From NCBI RefSeq assembly GCF_025215495.1, contig NZ_CP104302.1, positions 3,224,001 through 3,288,000 on the forward strand: a DNA stretch of 64,000 bases. The letters are read 5' to 3'. This stretch comes from Mycolicibacterium brumae (GTDB lineage: Bacteria; Actinomycetota; Actinomycetes; Mycobacteriales; Mycobacteriaceae). Position numbers and translations under genes: made by a program. The notes beneath the pieces were generated by a model, which did no database searches, was not told the DNA's origin, and saw only the letters and a program-made list of their open reading frames with translations. This document shows positions 9,613 to 16,697 of the stretch, piece after piece. Positions within the stretch are counted from its first letter, which is position 1. Each line of letters begins with the position of its first letter.

Positions 9613-9676
9613 TCCGATCGATCTATCTAGGGCAGATGCCGGACGCAGCGCCGGCGTGCCGCCTATCCTCGATGGG

Positions 9677-10009
9677 ATGAACGCGCGGTGGCTGTGGGCG
9701 GCGGTGCTGGCGGCGCCGTACGCGATGTTCGCGGTGACCACTCCGATCGCGGCCGCCGACGACCCGATTCCGATCTGCCCGGTCAACCAGCCGTCGTATT
9801 ACAACGGGCAGCCGTGCGCGCCGCAGCCATGCCAGGCCCCGTATCAGCAGGGCATGATGCCGCCGTGCGTCATGCCGGTAACGCAGGTCTGCCCGCCGAA
9901 TATGACGTCGTACTACAACGGGCAGCCGTGCGTTCCGCAGCCGTGCACGCCGCCGTATGCGCCGGGGGTGCCGCCGTGCATGATGCCGGTGGCGACCCAG
10001 CCGTTCTGA
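9677..10009 (+). CDS. Small secreted Cys/Pro-rich tandem-repeat protein
   Basis: A 110-aa protein of unknown function. Residues 1-27 are a Sec signal peptide (MNARWLWAAVLAAPYAMFAV...AAA). The mature part is almost entirely two tandem repeats of about 38 residues. Each has C-P-x-N, then SYYNGQPC, PQPC, PY, G(M/V)xPPC and MPV. Each repeat carries four Cys, so extracytoplasmic disulfides are likely. The ATG at 9677 was chosen because an earlier ATG at 9672 runs into a stop at once. The stop ends exactly one base before the convergent glmS stop codon. Confidence 0.75.
   Translation: MNARWLWAAVLAAPYAMFAVTTPIAAADDPIPICPVNQPSYYNGQPCAPQPCQAPYQQGMMPPCVMPVTQVCPPNMTSYYNGQPCVPQPCTPPYAPGVPPCMMPVATQPF
9778..10005 (+). 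repeat. Two tandem coding repeats of about 114 bp
   Basis: The two protein repeats of the secreted Cys/Pro-rich gene correspond to two DNA units, about 9778-9891 and 9892-10005. Both encode SYYNGQPC, then PQPC, then PPC and MPV in the same order. The shared codons are similar but not identical, so the duplication is not recent. Confidence 0.65.
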
Positions 10010-11878
10010 CTACTCGACGGTGACGGACTTCGCCAGGTTGCGGGGCTTGTCGACGTCGTAGCCGCGGGCCAGCGCCACCGAGGCGGCGAACACCTGCAGC
10101 GGGATGGTGGACAGCAGCGGCTGCAGCAGCGTGGAGACCGCCGGCAGTTCGATGAGGTGGTCGGCGTACGGCCGGACGGTGTCGTCGCCCTCCTCGGCGA
10201 TGACGATGGTGACCGCGCCGCGGGCCTGCACCTCACGGATATTGCTCAGCAGCTTGGAGTGCAGCAACGCGTTGCCCTTCGGCGACGGCATCGCCACGAT
10301 CACCGGCACCCCGTCCTCGATCAGCGCGATCGGGCCGTGCTTGAGCTCGCCGGCCGCGAACCCCTCGGCGTGCATGTAGGCCAGTTCCTTGAGCTTCAGC
10401 GCGCCCTCCAGCGCCACCGGGTAACCGACGTGGCGGCCCAGGAACAGCACGGTCTGCGAGGTGGCGAACCGTCGGGCGATCTCGGCGACCGGCTCCATCC
10501 GTTCCAGCACCTGCTCGACCAGCGCCGGCATGGACTCCAGCTCGCGGTACTCGCGGCGCACCTCGTCGGGGTACTTGGTGCCGCGGGCCTGGGCCAGCGC
10601 CAGGCCGACCAGGTAGGCGGCGACGATCTGGGCCAGGAACGTCTTGGTGGCCGCGACGCCGATCTCCGGCCCGGCGCGGGTGTAGAGCACCGCGTCGGAC
10701 TCGCGCGGGATCTGGCTGCCGTTGGTGTTGCAGATGGCCAGCACCTTGGCCTTCTGCTCCTTGGCGTGCCGGACGGCCTCCAGGGTGTCGGCGGTCTCAC
10801 CGGACTGCGACACCGCGACGACCAGGGTGCTGCGGTCCAGCACCGGGTCGCGGTAGCGGAACTCGCTGGCCAGTTCGACCTCGACGGGCAGCCGGGTCCA
10901 GTGCTCGATGGCGTATTTGGCCACCAGCCCGGAGTGATAGGCGGTGCCGCAGGCCACCACGAAGACCTTGTCGATCTCGCGGAGCTCCTGGTCGGACAGG
11001 CGCTGCTCGTCGAGGATCACCCGATTGTCGGCGAAGTGGCCGAGCAGGGTGTCGCCGACGGCGGTGGGCTGCTCGGCGATCTCCTTGAGCATGAAGTAGT
11101 CGTAGCCGCTCTTCTGCGCGGCCGACAGGTCCCAGTCGATGTGGAAGGGACGCGCGTTGGCCGCGGAGTCGTTGCCTTCGAAGTCCAGGATGTCGCAGCC
11201 ATCGGCGCGCAGCACCACGGCGGTGTCCTGGCCCAGTTCGATGGCCTCGCGGGTGTGCTCGATGAACGCCGCGACGTCCGAGCCGAGGAACATCTCGCCG
11301 TCGCCGACGCCCACCACCAGCGGGGTGGAGCGGCGCGCCGCGACGATGGTGTCGGGGTCGTCGGCGCAGGTGAACACCAGGGTGAAGTGGCCCTCCAGCC
11401 GGCGCAGCACCGATAGCGCCGACGCGACGAAATCGCCGGCGGTCGGGCCGTGGTAGTAGGCGCGGGCCACCAGGTGCACCGCGACCTCGCTGTCGGTGTC
11501 GCTGGCGAACTCGACGCCGAAGCCTTCCAGCTCGGCGCGCAGCGACGCGAAGTTCTCGATGATGCCGTTGTGCACGACGGCGAAGCGACCGGAGGCGTCG
11601 CGGTGCGGGTGGGCGTTGCGGTCGGTGGGCCGACCGTGGGTGGCCCACCGGGTGTGCCCGATGCCCGTCGTCCCGGTGAGCTCGGCCGCATCGGTCTCGG
11701 CCAGGGCCTCTTCCAGGTTGGCCAGCCGACCGGCGCGGCGGCGGACGACCAGTTGGTCGTTGTCGTCGATCAGCGCCAAACCCGCCGAGTCATACCCGCG
11801 GTATTCCATCCGGCGCAGCGCATCGACGACGATGCCACAGGCCGGTCGAGGCCCGACGTAGCCGACGATTCCACACAT
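10010..11878 (-). CDS. glmS: Glutamine-fructose-6-phosphate aminotransferase (isomerising)
   Basis: A 622-aa enzyme that makes glucosamine-6-phosphate for peptidoglycan, from fructose-6-P and glutamine. The N-terminal class II glutaminase domain begins MCGIVGYVGPRPA, with the nucleophile Cys at position 2 exposed after Met removal, followed by RMEYRGYDSAGLAL. Two SIS domains follow (VVACGTAYHSG, VAVSQSGETADTLEA, LGRHVGYPVALEGALKLKE). The C-terminus is NLAKSVTVE. A longer frame exists upstream, but the ATG at 11878 is required for the catalytic Cys. Its stop abuts the preceding convergent gene with no spacer. Confidence 0.97.
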   Translation of the reverse strand: MCGIVGYVGPRPACGIVVDALRRMEYRGYDSAGLALIDDNDQLVVRRRAGRLANLEEALAETDAAELTGTTGIGHTRWATHGRPTDRNAHPHRDASGRFAVVHNGIIENFASLRAELEGFGVEFASDTDSEVAVHLVARAYYHGPTAGDFVASALSVLRRLEGHFTLVFTCADDPDTIVAARRSTPLVVGVGDGEMFLGSDVAAFIEHTREAIELGQDTAVVLRADGCDILDFEGNDSAANARPFHIDWDLSAAQKSGYDYFMLKEIAEQPTAVGDTLLGHFADNRVILDEQRLSDQELREIDKVFVVACGTAYHSGLVAKYAIEHWTRLPVEVELASEFRYRDPVLDRSTLVVAVSQSGETADTLEAVRHAKEQKAKVLAICNTNGSQIPRESDAVLYTRAGPEIGVAATKTFLAQIVAAYLVGLALAQARGTKYPDEVRREYRELESMPALVEQVLERMEPVAEIARRFATSQTVLFLGRHVGYPVALEGALKLKELAYMHAEGFAAGELKHGPIALIEDGVPVIVAMPSPKGNALLHSKLLSNIREVQARGAVTIVIAEEGDDTVRPYADHLIELPAVSTLLQPLLSTIPLQVFAASVALARGYDVDKPRNLAKSVTVE

Positions 11879-11944
11879 GAGCACCCAGGGTAGTGCAGAG
11901 TCCCACCACTCCCCCTCTCGCCGACGGTGAGCTAGGTTCATCGG

Positions 11945-12787
11945 GTGGCCAGAACCAAGGGACTGCTCAATCGGCTGACCCGCCGCGGACCCCATCGCGT
12001 TCTCCGCGGTGACCTGGCGTTTGCCGGTGTGCCCGGCGAGGTGCACACCCCCGAATCAGGGCTCGGCCTGCCCGCGGTGGCGTTCGGCCACGACTGGGTC
12101 ACACCGGTCTCCGGCTACACCGGGCTGTTGGAACACCTCGCGTCCTGGGGCATCGTCGCGGCCGCGCCCGCGACCGAGAAGGGCTTGGCGCCGTCGGTGC
12201 TCAACCTGTCCCACGATCTGGGCGTGGCGCTCGATATCGTCTGCGGCGTGCGGTTGGGCCCCGGGAAGATCAGCGTGGACCCGGGCAAGCTCGCGGTGGC
12301 CGGCCACGGCTTCGGTGGATCGGCGGCGGTGTTCGCGGCCGCCGGGCTCGGAGCGCGGGTGCGCACCGCCGCGGCCATCTTCCCGACCGTCACCAAACCG
12401 TCGGTGCTGGGCCCGGCGTCGGCGCTGAAGATCCCCGGCGTGGTTTTCGGGGCGCCCGATGACCCCACCAGCTTCACCTCGACGGCGATCGAACTGGCCG
12501 GCGCGTGGGATGACGCCACCCTGCGGGTGGTGGCCAAGGGCCGCTCCCGCGGGCTGGCGTCGGGTCGGCGGGCGCTGAAGTACCTAGGCCTGCCGAGTTC
12601 CGACAAACGCACTCAACAAGCGGTGCGCGGACTGTTGACCGGGTACCTGCTCTACACGCTGGCCGGCGACAAGACCTACCGGGAATTCGCCGACGCCGAG
12701 GTGGAGTTGCCCAAGACCACAGCGCCGCTGCCGGAACTGGCGCCGGTCGGCCCAGAGGAGAAGTTCATCGCGCTGCTGCGCGGCTGA
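11945..12787 (+). CDS. Alpha/beta-hydrolase-like protein lacking the nucleophile (Rv3438-like)
   Basis: A 280-aa protein with the layout of a dienelactone-hydrolase/PET-hydrolase-type fold: LPAVAFGHDWVTPVSGYTGLLEHLASWGIVAAAPAT, then VAGHGFGGSAAVFAAAGLG and GVVFGAPDD. The nucleophile elbow that normally reads G-x-S-x-G is GHGFG here, so the catalytic Ser is replaced by Gly. It is therefore probably not a standard esterase and may bind lipid or act structurally. Gene position next to glmS matches mycobacterial Rv3438 by recall. GTG start at 11945, 66 bases from the divergent glmS start. Confidence 0.7.
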   Translation: MARTKGLLNRLTRRGPHRVLRGDLAFAGVPGEVHTPESGLGLPAVAFGHDWVTPVSGYTGLLEHLASWGIVAAAPATEKGLAPSVLNLSHDLGVALDIVCGVRLGPGKISVDPGKLAVAGHGFGGSAAVFAAAGLGARVRTAAAIFPTVTKPSVLGPASALKIPGVVFGAPDDPTSFTSTAIELAGAWDDATLRVVAKGRSRGLASGRRALKYLGLPSSDKRTQQAVRGLLTGYLLYTLAGDKTYREFADAEVELPKTTAPLPELAPVGPEEKFIALLRG

Positions 12788-12802
12788 TTCGACGACCTTG
12801 CC

Positions 12803-12855
12803 CGGCCGACTCGACGAGCAAGCGAGGAACGAGTGCGCGAGGAAAAGGTCGGCCG
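12803..12855. repeat. Inverted repeat between convergent genes
   Basis: CGGCCGAC at 12803-12810 pairs with GTCGGCCG at 12848-12855. The 37-base loop contains a GAGCAAGCGAGGAACGAG-like string that resembles motifs scattered in mycobacterial intergenic DNA. It sits between the 3' ends of the Rv3438-like gene and the minus-strand small-protein genes, so a bidirectional terminator or a degenerate intergenic repeat are both possible. No T-tract is present. Confidence 0.35.
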
Positions 12856-12879
12856 TTCAGCACGGGCTCAGGGAGCGAT

Positions 12880-13203
12880 CTAGGCAGCACTGGCATCACG
12901 GTGTCGAAGAACAACATCTTCCGGATTGTTGTCAGTGGAATCGACCAGGCTGAGGTCCCAAGCGGTGTTATCCACCAACACGTCGTACACGCGGTTTGCG
13001 AGAACACTGTCGCGAGCCCGCACCTCGGCGTAAACCTGACCGGCGTTGTATGAGTCGTCGGCTATGACAATTTCGCCCGAATCCAGTCGCAACATCGGAT
13101 TGCCGAACCGATCCTCGGCGACCGGAGCTTTAAGGCAGCGGGAGAGAAGCTCAGCGACATCACTCGAAGCTGCGCCACGTCGGATCTGCACATCAAGAAT
13201 CAC
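12880..13203 (-). CDS. Hypothetical 107-aa protein, candidate immunity protein
   Basis: Not recognised as a known family. A 107-aa, mildly acidic soluble protein with VILDVQIRRGAASSDVAELL at the start and IVIADDSYNAGQVYAEVRARD in the middle. The GTG at 13203 has a strong Shine-Dalgarno (AAGGAGG, 7 bases upstream) and is preferred over an ATG at 13245. It overlaps the stop of the upstream 98-aa gene by 11 bases. Base composition is lower in GC than the neighbours (31 of 60 bases G/C at 12901-12960). Its place as the last gene after a large secreted-type protein resembles immunity genes of polymorphic-toxin loci, which is inference only. Confidence 0.6.
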   Translation of the reverse strand: MILDVQIRRGAASSDVAELLSRCLKAPVAEDRFGNPMLRLDSGEIVIADDSYNAGQVYAEVRARDSVLANRVYDVLVDNTAWDLSLVDSTDNNPEDVVLRHRDASAA

Positions 13204-13489
13204 TTGTCGCCTCCTTCCCCACCACAACGGAAGCGACAACGCCATTCACTTCCTTGATAATCCAGACTGCCAGCAAACCATCGTATCGATCCACCAATTC
13301 TCTGGCCAGCACAGATGCTTCGCCAAAGGTCATGCTTGAGCGAGTCATGTCGTCCACTGCCCTGAATTCGACATCAAACCCGCACGCCGCAACGCGTTTC
13401 GCTGTGTCGAGCTCGTGTTGGAGCACATGTCGCACCTTTGAGCGGTCGATCCTCCCGGGCACAAGCCCCTCCGCCTCACGAGAGACCAC
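13193..13489 (-). CDS. Hypothetical 98-aa protein, candidate detached toxin tip
   Basis: A 98-aa protein beginning VVSREAEGLVPG. A helix-strand block RHVLQHELDTAKRVAACGFDVEF follows, then FGEASVLARELVDRYDGLLAVWIIKEVN. The first block is loosely like the start of contact-dependent toxin nuclease domains (a helix then G-[FY]-x-V-E), but the usual acidic catalytic residues cannot be recognised, so function is open. The GTG at 13489 lies 4 bases past the TGA of the 453-aa gene, and the frame is +1 relative to it, so this could be a separately translated gene or the frameshifted C-terminus of that protein. Lower GC than its neighbours. Confidence 0.5.
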   Translation of the reverse strand: MVSREAEGLVPGRIDRSKVRHVLQHELDTAKRVAACGFDVEFRAVDDMTRSSMTFGEASVLARELVDRYDGLLAVWIIKEVNGVVASVVVGKEATSDS

Positions 13490-13493
13490 CGCT

Positions 13494-14855
13494 TCATTCC
13501 CCAACTTGGGGCAGGGCGTCGGCGGCGATCTCACACGGCGTGGCGGTCGGGTCTGTTGCCGGAATGGCGGCCGGGGCGGCGAGTTCGGCCGCGGGCGCGG
13601 GAGTCCCATCCTCGGTGGGCGTCTCCTGCGCCTCCTCATCGTTCTCGGTGGCGGCCTCATCCTGCTCGTCTTCCGCAGGCTTCTCCCCTTCCTCCGGCCC
13701 CTCCGGTTCGTCCTCCCCGGGGTCGCTCCCCTCCTCGGCCTCGGGGTCTTCCGCCGGCTCCTCCTCAAGCAGCTGCTCGTCGTCAAGCAGCTGCTCGTCG
13801 TCGGGCAGGGGCTCGCCGAAGTCCGGCAGGGCGAACTCGGGCAGGCTGAATTGCGGTAGCGAGCCCAAACCCGAGGAACTGCCCGGGGACGACGACGGGG
13901 TCAACGCGCCGAGCCCGGCGTCCATCGGGGCGGCGGACGTGGACGGCGTTGTGCCGCTGAGCAACTCCGACTCCGCCGGCAGCCAGTCATCGACCGGCGA
14001 GGCGCCGATCGGTTCGGCGCCGACGGGCTGAGACGGAGTCGATGGCGCAGTGGTGGCGGGCGCGGTCGCTGCGGGTGCGGTCGCTCCGGGTGCGGTCGCA
14101 ACCGGTTGAGTCGCGGCGGGCTGGGTTGGGGCCGGGGTGGGATTATCGCGGCGCGGCGCGGCGGGGACCAGCTCGCCGGGGGTCTCGAACTGGATCGGCG
14201 CGCCCGCGCACAGCTCGGCCTCCGCCGCTCGGTAGGCCTCGGACACCTCGGCCTGGCAGTTCCGCACCGCCGACAGCCAGTCGACGGCGACGACGCCGGT
14301 GACGAACGGGGTGACGGCGGCGTCGACGGTGGCCTCGGCCTGCTCGCCGGCCCCACCGAGGACAACGGCGCGGGCCGCGGCCAGCCAATCGGAGCGTTGC
14401 CCGCCGGGCCGGTCCGCCACGGCGATGACGCCGGCCACCATGGTGTCCACCGCCTGCCACAGCCGTTCACGCAGCCGTTGGTAGATCCCGGTGGCGGCCG
14501 ACAGCCGGTCGACGACGGACTGCGCCGCGTCCCGGTGCCGGGTCAGGAATGCTTCCGAGGATTGCGCGCCAGCGCCGGACCACGCCGCGGCCAGCGCCGA
14601 GCGCTGCTTGTCGGTTGCCGTCACCGCCTCCGCGCCGATCTGCGCCAACGACCGAAGCACCGCGCAATCGCTGTCCAGCGCGCCAAGATCCATCCCGTCG
14701 TCGCAGCGGTACCAATCCCCAACCTGCTGGGCGTGCAGGGTCAGGTCCGGATGGTGGTAGCCACGCAGATGCGCCGCCCAGACGTAGGCGGAGACTTCCT
14801 CGACCGCGGCGGCGCCCTCGGCCAGCCGGGAGGCGACGTCGTAGCGGGCGGACAT
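13494..14855 (-). CDS. Ala/Pro-rich type VII secretion-like protein (Rv3439c-like)
   Basis: A 453-aa protein in three parts. Residues 1-215 are predicted helical with Trp- and Ala-rich heptads (AEGAAAVEEVSAYVWAAHL, AALAAAWSGAGAQSSEAFL), in the style of WXG100/LXG-type secreted proteins. Residues 225-300 are a Pro/Ala/Thr linker with repeated TxPAAT. Residues 330-420 are strongly acidic (DDEQLLDDEQLL, EEEPAEDPEAEEG). It ends with the conserved-looking CEIAADALPQVGE. No enzyme domain is visible. By recall this is the Rv3439c position in M. tuberculosis. It starts 1 base after the 102-aa partner gene, so the two are probably made together and could be an ESX substrate pair. Confidence 0.75.
   Translation of the reverse strand: MSARYDVASRLAEGAAAVEEVSAYVWAAHLRGYHHPDLTLHAQQVGDWYRCDDGMDLGALDSDCAVLRSLAQIGAEAVTATDKQRSALAAAWSGAGAQSSEAFLTRHRDAAQSVVDRLSAATGIYQRLRERLWQAVDTMVAGVIAVADRPGGQRSDWLAAARAVVLGGAGEQAEATVDAAVTPFVTGVVAVDWLSAVRNCQAEVSEAYRAAEAELCAGAPIQFETPGELVPAAPRRDNPTPAPTQPAATQPVATAPGATAPAATAPATTAPSTPSQPVGAEPIGASPVDDWLPAESELLSGTTPSTSAAPMDAGLGALTPSSSPGSSSGLGSLPQFSLPEFALPDFGEPLPDDEQLLDDEQLLEEEPAEDPEAEEGSDPGEDEPEGPEEGEKPAEDEQDEAATENDEEAQETPTEDGTPAPAAELAAPAAIPATDPTATPCEIAADALPQVGE
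13766..13801 (-). repeat. Two tandem 18-bp units in the acidic region
   Basis: The unit caagcagctgctcgtcgt occurs twice head-to-tail and encodes the repeated D-E-Q-L-L-D hexapeptide of the Ala/Pro-rich protein. Such perfect units are prone to slippage, so copy number may vary between strains. Confidence 0.8.
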
Positions 14856-14856
14856 C

Positions 14857-15165
14857 TCAGCCCGACCCGATCAGCGCCGCGGCGTCCGACTCCCCGGCGC
14901 GGTAGCGCTGCGATCCGGAACGCAGGACCGCGGCGATGCCCGCGGCGGCGCGCTCCCACCCGGCCATCGCGGCGGCCAGTGGGTCCAGCGCCTGACGCAG
15001 CGATTGACCCGCGCCGACGTGGGACCGGCCGGCCGTCGTGGCGCCGAAGGCCAACCGGGACCAGGCGGCGCGGGCATCCAGGGTCCGCGAGAGCAGGTCG
15101 AAGCCGGTGGCGGCGGCGTCCAACACGGCGGTGTCCACCTGGGCGGACGATTGGGGGTCTGCCAT
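14857..15165 (-). CDS. Small helical type VII secretion-like protein (Rv3440c-like)
   Basis: A 102-aa Ala-rich protein, helix-turn-helix in outline: VDTAVLDAAATGFDLLSRTLDARAAWSRLAF, a Gly/Ser turn, then LRQALDPLAAAMAGWERAAAGIAAVL. Size and pattern match small ESX/EspC-type proteins, although a clear W-x-G turn is missing (AAWSRL and GWERA are the Trp sites). It is first of the minus-strand group that continues with the 453-aa protein. The Rv3440c equivalence is from memory of gene order. It may be the chaperone-like partner of the larger protein. Confidence 0.65.
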   Translation of the reverse strand: MADPQSSAQVDTAVLDAAATGFDLLSRTLDARAAWSRLAFGATTAGRSHVGAGQSLRQALDPLAAAMAGWERAAAGIAAVLRSGSQRYRAGESDAAALIGSG

Positions 15166-15217
15166 AGCGGATCAGACGCAGCGGCAGCCACCGCGGTTCC
15201 GTCGCCGAGCCACCGAG

Positions 15218-15241
15218 TTAATTATATGATCGGCTAATTAT
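15218..15241 (+). promoter_or_regulatory. Operator/promoter A (CTAATTA box) of the accessory block
   Basis: AT-rich element just before and overlapping the start codon of the oxidoreductase gene. TATGAT at 15225-15230 is a good -10. The ATG is 10 bases further on, so the transcript is probably leaderless. GCTAATTA (15233-15240) overlaps the start, with a second TAATTA at 15219-15224, 16 bases away. The same CTAATTA box appears at three other promoters of this block (24031, 28479, 29766). Confidence 0.6.
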
Positions 15242-16253
15242 GTCCGATCCGATGAACACCGTCTGGCGACTGACCTCACGGCCCCACGGCCCGGTGCGCC
15301 GGGAGGATTTCTCGGTCAGCGTCGAACCGCTGCCGACACCCGGGCCCGGACAGGTGCTGCTGCGCAATCTGTACCTCATTGTGCCGGCGTCCATGCGGCT
15401 GTGGATGAACGCCGAGGACACCTATCTGCCGGCGCAGCGCCTCGGCGCGGTGATGCGCGGCATCACCGTCTCGGTGGTCGAGCAATCCGAGGATCCCGCC
15501 TTCCCGGTCGGCGCCTACGTCAATGCGATGGGCGGCTGGCAGGAGTACGCGCTGGCTAAGACCGCGCACCTGCAGCGGATCACCCCGCACCCCGATATCG
15601 GGCTGGCGAGCTACCGCGGGGTGCTGGGCCTGCAGGGCATGACCGCCTACTGCGGGCTGACCGATGTGTGCCGGCCCGAGCCGGGACAGACGCTGGTGGT
15701 GACGGCCGCGGCGGGCAGCGTCGGATCGCTGGTCTGCCAGATCGGCAAGAAGCTCGGACTGCGGGTCATCGGCGTCGCGGGCGGGCCGGCCAAGTGCGAC
15801 TGGCTGGTGCGCGCCTGCGGCGCCGACGGCGCCATCGACTACAAGAACGACGACGTGGCCGCGCGGCTGGACGAACTGTGCCCGGACGGGGTGGACATGC
15901 AGTTCGAGAACGTCGGCGGCCCGGTGATGGACCTGATCATGGCCCGGATCAACCGCGGCGCCCGAATCGCCTTGTGCGGCATGGTGTCCGGCTACCAGGG
16001 CGGTGACAATGCCGGCGGCCACGCGTTGATGAACCTGGTGAACCAGCGGGCCACCCTGCGCGGCTTCATCGTCTCGGACTATCTGCACCGGGCGCAGGAG
16101 GTGTGCGACCGGCTCACCGAGTGGGTGCTCGACGGTTCCCTGGTCTACACCGAGGAGTTCAGCGACGGCCTGGACTCCACGCCGGAGGCGATGAACCGGC
16201 TGGCCCGCGGAGAGAACCGCGGCACCCAGTTCGTCCGGGTGAGTCCCGTCTAG
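15240..16253 (+). CDS. NADPH-dependent enone/quinone-type oxidoreductase (MDR family)
   Basis: A 337-aa medium-chain dehydrogenase/reductase of the zinc-free prostaglandin/leukotriene reductase type. N-terminal GroES-like half contains LPTPGPGQVLLRNLYLIVPASMRLWM. The Rossmann half has LGLQGMTAYCGL, the NADPH-binding VVTAAAGSVGSLVCQIGKKLG, and VDMQFENVGGPVMD. These enzymes reduce alpha,beta-unsaturated ketones or aldehydes, which would suit an enone from oxidative carotenoid cleavage (inferred). No zinc-ligand set is visible. It is transcribed towards the lipoyl gene and overlaps its 3' end by 4 bases. Controlled by the CTAATTA operator at its start. Confidence 0.85.
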   Translation: MSDPMNTVWRLTSRPHGPVRREDFSVSVEPLPTPGPGQVLLRNLYLIVPASMRLWMNAEDTYLPAQRLGAVMRGITVSVVEQSEDPAFPVGAYVNAMGGWQEYALAKTAHLQRITPHPDIGLASYRGVLGLQGMTAYCGLTDVCRPEPGQTLVVTAAAGSVGSLVCQIGKKLGLRVIGVAGGPAKCDWLVRACGADGAIDYKNDDVAARLDELCPDGVDMQFENVGGPVMDLIMARINRGARIALCGMVSGYQGGDNAGGHALMNLVNQRATLRGFIVSDYLHRAQEVCDRLTEWVLDGSLVYTEEFSDGLDSTPEAMNRLARGENRGTQFVRVSPV

Positions 16254-16480
16254 GTTCCGACGGTTCCCAGCACCGTGCCCACGGGATAGGTCTCGCCGTC
16301 GGCGACGTCCCCGTGGCGCAGGACCCCCGCGCACGGCGACGGGATGTCGGTTTCCACCTTGTCGGTGCCGACGGTGTAGAGGTCTTCGCCCTCGTCGACC
16401 TGGGCGCCGTCGGGGGCCAGCCAACCGCTGAATGTGCCCTCGGTCATGGTGACGTTGAGCTTGGGCATCCTGATGTCCAT
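16250..16480 (-). CDS. Stand-alone lipoyl (biotinyl/lipoyl) carrier domain protein
   Basis: A 76-aa single domain of the biotinyl/lipoyl attachment fold: MDIRMPKLNVTMTEGTFSGWL at the start, the lysine K41 in YTVGTDKVETDIPSP to be lipoylated, then the symmetric second half GVLRHGDVADGETYPVGTVLGTVG. This is exactly an E2 lipoyl domain with no E3-binding or acyltransferase domain. It lies in the same operon as E1-alpha and E1-beta (22004-24006), so it probably accepts the acyl group from that E1. A GTG 5 codons upstream (16495) is an alternative start. Last gene of the operon. Confidence 0.85.
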   Translation of the reverse strand: MDIRMPKLNVTMTEGTFSGWLAPDGAQVDEGEDLYTVGTDKVETDIPSPCAGVLRHGDVADGETYPVGTVLGTVGT

Positions 16481-16505
16481 AGGTTCGGTCAACACCTCTC
16501 GTCGT

Positions 16506-16697
16506 TCATTCGTCGATCACCAACGCCAGAGCCGGACAGCAGTCCGCCGCCTCCCGCGCCAAACCTTCGGCGTCGCCGGGGATCTCGTCCACCAGCACTT
16601 CGGCCTGCCCGTCATCGCCCACCATGAACAGCGACTCGGCCAGCACCTCGCAGACACCGTTGCCGACGCAGCGGTCACGGTCGACGCGGACCCTCAT
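16506..16697 (-). CDS. Small 3Fe-4S-type ferredoxin
   Basis: A 63-aa ferredoxin of the type that feeds electrons to mycobacterial P450s. Cys10 and Cys16 sit in RCVGNGVCEVL, where the position of the usual middle Cys is Asn (C-x2-N-x2-C). The third ligand is in DCCPALAL near the C-terminus. That pattern predicts a 3Fe-4S or labile cluster. ATG at 16697 overlaps the thiolase stop by 4 bases. The obvious partner in this window is the P450 at 29819. No ferredoxin reductase gene is present. Confidence 0.9.
   Translation of the reverse strand: MRVRVDRDRCVGNGVCEVLAESLFMVGDDGQAEVLVDEIPGDAEGLAREAADCCPALALVIDE

Noticed and set aside
11879-11944. A glmS ribozyme/riboswitch upstream of glmS
   Set aside because: The gap to the divergent gene is only 66 bases and shows no glmS ribozyme core. 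That element is known from Firmicutes, not mycobacteria.
13766-13801. Possible CRISPR-like or minisatellite array
   Set aside because: Only two 18-bp units, in frame, encoding acidic hexapeptides. No spacers.
14106-15167. A 353-codon plus-strand frame opposite the Ala/Pro-rich gene
   Set aside because: Antisense GC-rich shadow, rich in Arg and Gly, without motifs. The minus-strand genes have start and stop junctions that fit each other.
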